Shown: one piece after another, positions 33,780 through 39,121 of the stretch | How positions within the stretch are numbered: the stretch's first letter is position 1 | Layout of the letters: each line of letters opens with the position of its first letter | Source of the DNA: Actinomycetota bacterium | GTDB taxonomy: Bacteria > Actinomycetota > Rubrobacteria > Rubrobacterales > Rubrobacteraceae | Length of the DNA stretch: 39,121 bases | Direction: 5' to 3' | NCBI GenBank assembly: GCA_004563715.1 | Contig: SIRX01000115.1 | Span: forward strand, 1-39,121 | Translations under genes and position numbers: made by a program | Notes under the pieces: generated by a model | Told to the model about the DNA's origin: nothing | What the model saw: the letters and a program-made list of their open reading frames with translations, nothing else | Database searches by the model: none

Positions 33780-35450
33780 CTAGAGGCGGCTGGAGCGGTA
33801 GATGGCCAGAAAGACTACGGAGGCCATCATGAGCGCCACGGTAAAGCCTATGAAGCTCACCAGCGACACACCCAGAACCGGCACCTGGGGTCCTTCCTGC
33901 ACGAACGCCCCGATCATGGACGAGCCGACGAGCAACGCCGCCGTAACGACCGCGAAGACGAGCCGGTTGGCGAGCACGTCCACCTCACCGCCGAGGTTTT
34001 CCAGGCCTTTGTGGCGGAGGCGGACCTCCAGCTCGCCGTCCTCCAGCTCGGTCAAGAGCTGCCGAATCTGCTCCGGATAGTCCTCCACGTAGCGGGTGTA
34101 CTCGATAGCCCGCTCCCGGGCCCCCTCCGCGAGGGCCCCGGGCTCGTAGCGCTCGCGGAGCAGTTGGCGGGCATAGGGACGGGCTATCTCGTAGACGTTC
34201 AGCGTCGGGTCGATGGAGCGGGAGATACCCTCGGCCGTCACCAGGGCCTTTGTCAGGAGCGGAAAGACCGGCGGCATGGAGAGGCGGTAGCGGCGGACCA
34301 GCGAGATCAGTTCCGAGAGCGCCTGCCCGAGCGTCACCTCCCCGACGGTAAGCCCCGAGTACTTGAAGAGGAAGTCGCGGAGATCTTGTATCAGGTCGGC
34401 CCGCACGTCCGGGTTGTAGCGCACGCCAAGTCCCTCCAGCCCCCGCAAGGCAGCCGCCGCGTCCCGCCGGATAACCGCTATAAAAAGCCGGCTCAAGGCC
34501 TCTATGTCACCCCGGCTCATGTAGCCGACCATGCCGAAGTCCAGGAGGGCCAGGTTGCCTTCGGGGGTCAGGATCAGGTTTCCGGGATGCGGGTCGCCGT
34601 GAAAAAAGCCGTCTTCAAAGGCCATTTTGAAGATGGCGTCGGCGCCCATTATCGCCACCCGCCGCCGCTCGGCGGGCACGAGCATCAGCGGTCGGATGTC
34701 GTGAAAGCGGGTTCCCTCTATGTACTCCAGCGTCAGCACCCGCGGGGTGGTGTACTCCAGATAAGCCTGCGGTATGACGACCGGGGTTCCCGAGAAGTTC
34801 ATGGCGAACCGCCGGGCGTTCTCGGCCTCGGTCGCGTAGTCCAGCTCGCGCCGGATAACGCTCTCGAACTCCGCCACCAGCTCCGGCACGTCGATAAAGA
34901 TCCGGCGCCCGAACCGCCGGTCGAGGAAGTTGGCGAACTCCCGCATAAGCTCCAGGTCCGCCTCAACCCTTCCCCGGGCTTCGGGCCTCTGCACCTTGAC
35001 CGCCACGACCTCTCCGCCGTGCAGCACCGCCCGGTGGACCTGCCCGATGCTGGCCGAGCCGAGCACGTTCGGGTCCAACCGGGCGAATACCTCGCCCACC
35101 GGCCGGCCCAACTCCTTCTCTATGATCTCGCGGGCAGACTCGAAAGGCATCGGGGCCACGGTATCCTGGAGCTTCTGAAGCTCGACGAGGACGCCCTCGG
35201 GGAGGATGTCGGAGCGGGTGGAGAGGAGCTGGCCGAACTTGACGAACGTGGGGCCGAGGTCGTCTAGCGCCCGGCGCAGCCGCGCGCCGAAGTTGGGGGC
35301 CAAAAGCTCCTGAAACCCCCGGCGCTCCAGCCGGTCGCGCCGCAAGTCGAAGACGAACCCGAACCCGTGCCGTACCAGAACCCGGCTGATCTGGGAGAAC
35401 CGGGCCAGGTTTCCCTGTCGAACAACCGGCGGCGTACTACCGGTGTTCAC
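33780..35450 (-). CDS. UbiB/ABC1/AarF family atypical kinase
   Basis: A 556-residue protein of the ABC1 family linked to quinone or isoprenoid lipid metabolism. It has the family-defining KFGQLLSTRSDILP extension, the Ala-rich nucleotide loop GSASIGQVHRAVL, VAVKVQRP with the Lys, HGDPHPGNLIL for the catalytic loop, and LLDFGMVGYMSRGD for metal binding. Two membrane segments close the protein at about 500-552. GTG at 35450, 12 bases after the phasin-like gene. The pair suggests shared function. Confidence 0.92.
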   Translation of the reverse strand: MNTGSTPPVVRQGNLARFSQISRVLVRHGFGFVFDLRRDRLERRGFQELLAPNFGARLRRALDDLGPTFVKFGQLLSTRSDILPEGVLVELQKLQDTVAPMPFESAREIIEKELGRPVGEVFARLDPNVLGSASIGQVHRAVLHGGEVVAVKVQRPEARGRVEADLELMREFANFLDRRFGRRIFIDVPELVAEFESVIRRELDYATEAENARRFAMNFSGTPVVIPQAYLEYTTPRVLTLEYIEGTRFHDIRPLMLVPAERRRVAIMGADAIFKMAFEDGFFHGDPHPGNLILTPEGNLALLDFGMVGYMSRGDIEALSRLFIAVIRRDAAAALRGLEGLGVRYNPDVRADLIQDLRDFLFKYSGLTVGEVTLGQALSELISLVRRYRLSMPPVFPLLTKALVTAEGISRSIDPTLNVYEIARPYARQLLRERYEPGALAEGARERAIEYTRYVEDYPEQIRQLLTELEDGELEVRLRHKGLENLGGEVDVLANRLVFAVVTAALLVGSSMIGAFVQEGPQVPVLGVSLVSFIGFTVALMMASVVFLAIYRSSRL

Positions 35451-35462
35451 CGGCCCGGACGC

Positions 35463-35855
35463 TTAGAGCCCGGGCGGGGTATCGGCTTCGTCCTCGGTAG
35501 AGCGGGCCTCCGCGTCGTCCGGCGGTGGCGTGGCGCTCTCGTCTTCGAGCATCCGCACCCGGTGCTCCAGCTGCTCCACCCGGAAGATCAGGTCCTCGTA
35601 ATCTTCGCGGGTGGGGACCCCGGCCCCCCGGAGCCCTTGCTGCACGGATGCGTCTACCAGCGAACGGGCCCCCTCCGAACGCTCCCGCGCCCGGCCCATG
35701 ACCTCGTTCACCAGGGTTCGGCCCTCCTCGCGCTCCACCCGGCCCTGGGCGATGAGCTCCTCCACCACCCGCTCCACCCGGTTGCGGGTCGCCGCGGCGG
35801 CCCCTATCTGCAAGAGAACCAACCGCTCCAGCGTCTCGCCAATTGCTCCGCGCAC
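35463..35855 (-). CDS. Phasin-like coiled-coil protein
   Basis: A 130-residue helical protein: LVLLQIGAAAATRNRVERVVEELIAQGRVEREEGRTLV, then a second helix and the coiled coil EDLIFRVEQLEHRVRMLEDE, with an acidic Pro-rich tail. This is the form of the phasin-like polyhydroxyalkanoate granule regulators (PhaF/PhaI relatives). In several bacteria such proteins sit beside UbiB-family kinases, as here. No PHA synthase is in the window, so the granule role is uncertain. GTG at 35855 with GGGAGG upstream. Confidence 0.65.
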   Translation of the reverse strand: MRGAIGETLERLVLLQIGAAAATRNRVERVVEELIAQGRVEREEGRTLVNEVMGRARERSEGARSLVDASVQQGLRGAGVPTREDYEDLIFRVEQLEHRVRMLEDESATPPPDDAEARSTEDEADTPPGL

Positions 35856-35921
35856 GTTCTACCTCCCGGCCGTAGGCTTCGTCTCATACATGATACACGC
35901 CCGCCAGCCCGGCTACGGACC

Positions 35922-36824
35922 TCAGGCCGTCTGGACCTCCTGGCTCTTTCTGGCCCGCCAGGCTTTGAAGAGCGAGAGAACGGGTGAGGCGATAAAGATA
36001 GAGCTATAGGTGCCCGCGATAATCCCGACCATCAAGGCGAAAGCAAAGTCGCTCAGGGTAGACTCGCCGAAAATGAGCAGCGCCGTTACCGGGACCAGGG
36101 TAGAGACGGAAGTGTAGATGGAACGCATGACGACCTGCCGGATGGAGGTGTTGATCATCTGGTCGAAGCGGCGGCGGTTGTATCCCATCTCCGGGGCGTT
36201 CTCGCGTATGCGGTCGAAGATGATGATCGTGTCGTAGAGCGAGTAACCGAGTACCGTGAGCAGCGCGACCACCGTGACCAGGTTCACCTCCCGGCCGACG
36301 AGGGCGTAGAAGCCGACGGTCATCAAGATGTCGTGGATTACCGCGGCGATCGCGGAGACGGCGAATGCAAACTCGAACCGGATGCTGATAAAGATCACGA
36401 TGACGATCAACGCCGCGGCCACGGCCTGCAACGCCTGGTTTCTCACCTGGGTACCGAAGGTTGGGCTTATGTTGACCTCGCTGACCTCGGCCCCGAGGGT
36501 CTCCTGCAGGCTCTCACGTACCTGACTGCTCTCGCCGCCCTCCAGGGGCGGCGTGCGAACCTCGTAATCGCTCTCGCCGACGCGCAGGATGACGGCTTCG
36601 TTCCGGACGAACTCCGGAAGTTCATCCCGGAGTTCACGTTCGCTGAGCTGCCGCTCGGGCGCCGCAGCGGTGAACTTGGCGCCGCCCCGGAAGTCTATGC
36701 CGAAGTTCAGGTTGCCGAGGGCCACGGCCCCGAGGCCGAGCAGGAGCAGCACGCCGGAGAAAGCGAACCACATCTTCCAGCCGCCGACGAAATCTATCTT
36801 GCTGAAGATCTGCCGCAGGCCCAC
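35922..36824 (-). CDS. secF: Protein translocase subunit SecF
   Basis: A 300-residue protein with an N-terminal membrane helix, the GIDFRGGAKF motif in the first periplasmic/extracellular domain, and five later membrane segments with VIHDILMTVGFYALVGREVNL and VLGYSLYDTIIIFDRIREN. It works with SecD using proton-motive force to complete Sec export. GTG at 36824 overlaps the secD stop by one base (TAGTG); the frame stays open upstream within secD. Confidence 0.95.
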   Translation of the reverse strand: MGLRQIFSKIDFVGGWKMWFAFSGVLLLLGLGAVALGNLNFGIDFRGGAKFTAAAPERQLSERELRDELPEFVRNEAVILRVGESDYEVRTPPLEGGESSQVRESLQETLGAEVSEVNISPTFGTQVRNQALQAVAAALIVIVIFISIRFEFAFAVSAIAAVIHDILMTVGFYALVGREVNLVTVVALLTVLGYSLYDTIIIFDRIRENAPEMGYNRRRFDQMINTSIRQVVMRSIYTSVSTLVPVTALLIFGESTLSDFAFALMVGIIAGTYSSIFIASPVLSLFKAWRARKSQEVQTA

Positions 36825-38314
36825 TACCTGACCCTCTCCGCCTGCCGGGCGGCGATGCTGCTCTTGGAGACGCCCATCATCCCCGCCGAGAGCTGGAAGC
36901 CACGGCTCGCTATAACGCCCAGTAGCGCCCGGGTAACGACGATGGCGGTGAACATCGAGAGTATCACACCGATGGTCAGCAACACCGCGAAGCCCCGCAC
37001 CGACCCGCTGGAAAGCGCGAACAGGATAAAGGCCACTATCAGGGTCGTCAGGTTGCCGTCGAGGATGGCCCGGAAGCCCTTCTGGTACCCGATCTGGACC
37101 GCCGTGCGGGGCGTCTTGCCCCGCCGCACCTCCTCCTTGATGCGCTCGAAGATGACTATGTTCGCGTCGGCCGCGACACCGAAGGTGAGCACGATGCCCG
37201 CAATACCCGGCAACGTCATCGTCACCGGAACGGCCGCGACCACGCCCCACAGCAGGAAGGCGTAGATCAGCAACGCCAGGTCGGCCACGACCCCGAGCGC
37301 CCGGTAGATAAAGAGCAGGAAAACCAACACGAGGCCGAAGCCGGCGAGCGCCGCGATCAGGCCGCTCCTGAGCGAGGCGGCACCGAGCGTCGGGCCGATG
37401 CTGGTCACGGAGAGCACCTCCATGTTGACCGGCAGAGCGCCGGTCTGGAGCACGATCTGCAGCTCTTCGGCCTCGTTCTGTGGGAGACCGCCGGCACCGG
37501 GGTTCTCTATGGATATCGTCCGCTGGCTGAGCCGCTGATCGACCGTAGGCGCGCTGATCACTTCTTCGTCCAGAACTATGGCGAGCTGGCCGGTCCCCGG
37601 ACGGCCCTCCGCCAGGGCGCTCTGCACGATCTCCTGGCTGAGGTTTCCGAAGCCCTCGGCCCCTTCCCGGCTGAGGTTCATCTCGACCGTGAGCCTCCCG
37701 GCCTGGTCCGTGCCGAGGTTCGCCCCCGTGAGCGCGTCGCCCGTCAGCGCCGGGTCTTCCGGGACCACGTACCCGGTCACGGCCACGCCGTCGTCCTCTG
37801 GAACCTCCGTTTCCTCAAAGAGGATCTTGGCTTCCTCTTCTTCGTAGGCGGAGCTTTCCTGCAGGTCCTCTCGCAGGTCTTCCCGGGTCTCCTCCACCTC
37901 ACCCGGTGGCACCACCTCCGGTGGCTCTCCGAGCCTGGGTTCGGTAGTGAGCACCCTGTAGAAGCCCAGCTGCGCCGTGCGGCCTATGACCTCCACCGCC
38001 CGGTCCGGGTCCGTTATGCCGGGGATGTTGACGACCATCTGGTCCTGGCCCTGGAGCTGTATCTCCGGCTCCGTGACGCCCAGGCTGTCCACGCGCTGGC
38101 GGATGATCTCCGAGGCCCGCTCCATGTCGTCGCGGGTTATCTCCTGCTCTCCAGAACGGAACCCCTGGAGCTGTACGCTCACGCCGCCCTCCAGGTCCAG
38201 GCCGAGCTGGGTCGCCTCGGTGACCGGTTGCCGGATAAAGATAAAGTAGGCGGCCACCCCGATTAGGACGACCACCAAACCGAGGATGATCAGGCTGTTC
38301 CTGCTGCTATTCAT
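36824..38314 (-). CDS. secD: Protein translocase subunit SecD
   Basis: A 496-residue protein: one N-terminal helix (SLIILGLVVVLIGVAAYFIF), LGLDLEGGVSVQLQ, the P1 domain, and a C-terminal five-helix bundle with GVAADANIVIFERIKEE. P1 has an acidic insert at about 140-180 (EEVEETREDLREDLQ and following Glu residues) absent from many homologues. ATG at 38314, where similarity begins; an in-frame GTG 93 bases upstream lacks a ribosome-binding site. No yajC gene precedes it. Confidence 0.93.
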   Translation of the reverse strand: MNSSRNSLIILGLVVVLIGVAAYFIFIRQPVTEATQLGLDLEGGVSVQLQGFRSGEQEITRDDMERASEIIRQRVDSLGVTEPEIQLQGQDQMVVNIPGITDPDRAVEVIGRTAQLGFYRVLTTEPRLGEPPEVVPPGEVEETREDLREDLQESSAYEEEEAKILFEETEVPEDDGVAVTGYVVPEDPALTGDALTGANLGTDQAGRLTVEMNLSREGAEGFGNLSQEIVQSALAEGRPGTGQLAIVLDEEVISAPTVDQRLSQRTISIENPGAGGLPQNEAEELQIVLQTGALPVNMEVLSVTSIGPTLGAASLRSGLIAALAGFGLVLVFLLFIYRALGVVADLALLIYAFLLWGVVAAVPVTMTLPGIAGIVLTFGVAADANIVIFERIKEEVRRGKTPRTAVQIGYQKGFRAILDGNLTTLIVAFILFALSSGSVRGFAVLLTIGVILSMFTAIVVTRALLGVIASRGFQLSAGMMGVSKSSIAARQAERVR

Positions 38315-38327
38315 GCGGTAGCTGCTG

Positions 38328-38333
38328 ATTCTA
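38328..38333 (-). promoter_or_regulatory. Possible -10 element of secD
   Basis: TAGAAT on the minus strand, 13 bases before the secD ATG; a second -10-like TATAGT lies at 38336-38341. Upstream is the palindrome GCTTGTTTCAAGC (minus strand). No convincing -35 is seen. secD has no Shine-Dalgarno sequence. Confidence 0.25.
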
Positions 38334-38407
38334 GCACTATAGCGGGCGCTTGAAACAAGCTCGCGGAGTAACCGTCGCATCAGCCTGAGCCGGAACCACC
38401 CAGCCAC

Positions 38408-38703
38408 TTTACCCGACAGTAACAGTTAGCCCATTCGGGTTAGTAAAAGATCGCCCAAATAGACGATGCCAGCCTGGGCGGGTTTGCGCATCATTAACTT
38501 GCGCTGGCAGCGAAAAGCAACGGGGATACGGTGAAGACGAAAGCGTGGATGTTATCCGGCACATGAGGACAAGGCTTGCACGACGGTTTTACCCGGACTA
38601 TCCACCGGGCTCGAGTCCACTAGCGGCGCGCCGCGGTACCGGTTCCCCGGAGGTCGCCGTGGCTGGCGAAACCCGCGTAAGGAGCCAGTAGAAAGGAGCG
38701 GTG
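38408..38703 (+). other. Long non-coding leader with competing inverted repeats
   Basis: No gene is seen between the secD region and the secreted-protein gene. On the plus strand several helices can form: TTAGCCC/GGGTTAG (38426-38442), GCCAGC (38468-38473) with GCTGGC (38503-38508), CCCGG (38592-38596) with CCGGG (38605-38609) or, alternatively, GGACT (38595-38599) with AGTCC (38614-38618), and CTGGC (38663-38667) with GCCAG (38684-38688). The last helix includes the GGAG at 38681-38684 and ends four bases before the AAAGGAG ribosome-binding site. The GCCAGC/GCTGGC elements can exchange partners. No riboswitch family that I know matches. Confidence 0.4.
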
Positions 38704-39121
38704 ATGTCGATCAACTCAGTTCACGGAAGTGAGCCTCCGACGGGACAGAGGAGCAGATCGGGGGCAATGTTCATAGCGGCCGTGGCCGGTACCGTGCTCG
38801 CCCTGACCGCTCTGGCGACCGTGTTTATCTCGTCGGCGGCGGCTGTTGAGAGGGTGGGCCCGAGAGATCCGGCCCACGGCTATCCTGTCTGGTACGAGGA
38901 CTCCAGCGGCCTCAAGCTGGAGCTTTGTCTCAGCGGTCCCCCGCTGTGCCTGGAAGGACTCCCCAAACCCAAACAGCCAGCTTTCGTTAGCAAGAGACCC
39001 TGCACTGAGCAACTTCCCCGAGGAGGCGTTCTGGTGGGCCGGTGAAGCCTCCATAGAGCGCAGAGCCGGCGGACGGGCGTTGCTGGTTCTGGCCCGCGAG
39101 GCGGCCTTCGGCGGCGCCGAC
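38704..39121 (+). pseudogene. Secreted protein gene, apparent one-base frameshift, runs off window
   Basis: Start ATG 38704, with AAAGGAG upstream (a GTG three bases earlier is also possible). The product has a signal peptide (AAVAGTVLALTALATVFISS, cleavage near SAAA) and then RDPAHGYPVWYEDSSGLKLE. In this frame it ends at 39045. From 38987 the next frame reads RDPALSNFPEEAFWWAGEAS and stays open to the window end. Removing one T at 38987-38988 joins the frames. From memory, actinobacterial secreted proteins share the pattern GYPVWYED ... NFPEEAFWWAGEA, which supports the joined reading. Sequencing error, true mutation and programmed frameshift remain possible. Function unknown. Confidence 0.6.

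Noticed and set aside
38466-38534. 22-codon open frame MPAWAGLRIINL... in the leader
   Set aside because: No ribosome-binding site precedes it and the length is within chance; a leader peptide cannot be excluded but is not supported.
38440-38700. Cyclic di-GMP (GEMM) or cyclic di-AMP (ydaO) riboswitch
   Set aside because: The conserved core sequences of these classes could not be found, although the GAAAAGCAA and GGTGAA stretches first suggested them.

Overview
This GC-rich window is most likely chromosomal DNA of a Rubrobacter-like actinobacterium. The assignment rests on gene order and protein style: alaS-ruvX-mltG-aroE followed by type IV pilus motor genes, an IscU-MnmA fusion beside a cysteine desulfurase, a SigB/SigF-type sigma factor, and secD-secF upstream of relA and hisS. 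It has not been checked by a database search. No rRNA, tRNA, CRISPR array or insertion sequence was found. TTG and GTG starts are frequent, and many neighbouring genes overlap by 1-4 bases.

Layout. 1-3087 (+): a GbsR/MarR-like regulator with an ABC-2 type exporter, preceded by an AT-rich promoter region. 3273-3959 (-): a DUF1028 Ntn-hydrolase-like protein. 4201-14587 (-): alaS, ruvX, mltG, aroE, pilB, pilT and pilC; the PilB-like ATPase carries three MshEN domains. 14633-16421 (-): a stress module of DUF948 protein, YtxH-like protein, degenerate RsbW-like protein and sigma factor. 16489-20193 (-): lipoprotein, cysteine desulfurase and the IscU-MnmA fusion. 20412-22196 (+): aspS, overlapping tail to tail with a small ABM-type protein.

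22739-27936 (+) is the most unusual part: five genes, each overlapping the next by four bases. They encode a NodB-type deacetylase, an acyl-CoA-dehydrogenase-like flavoprotein, a NodS-like methyltransferase, an FAD/NAD(P)H reductase and a two-domain glycosyltransferase whose second half looks like an inactive glucosyl-3-phosphoglycerate synthase. I read it as an uncharacterised pathway for a modified (amino)sugar conjugate.

27915-38314 (-): a small unknown acidic protein, a GlsB/YeaQ stress membrane protein with a SigB-like promoter, a class III-like sirtuin, hisS, an MBL hydrolase, bifunctional relA, a UbiB-family kinase with a phasin-like partner, secF and secD. The window ends with a long non-coding leader and a secreted-protein gene (+) that carries an apparent one-base frameshift and runs off the end.
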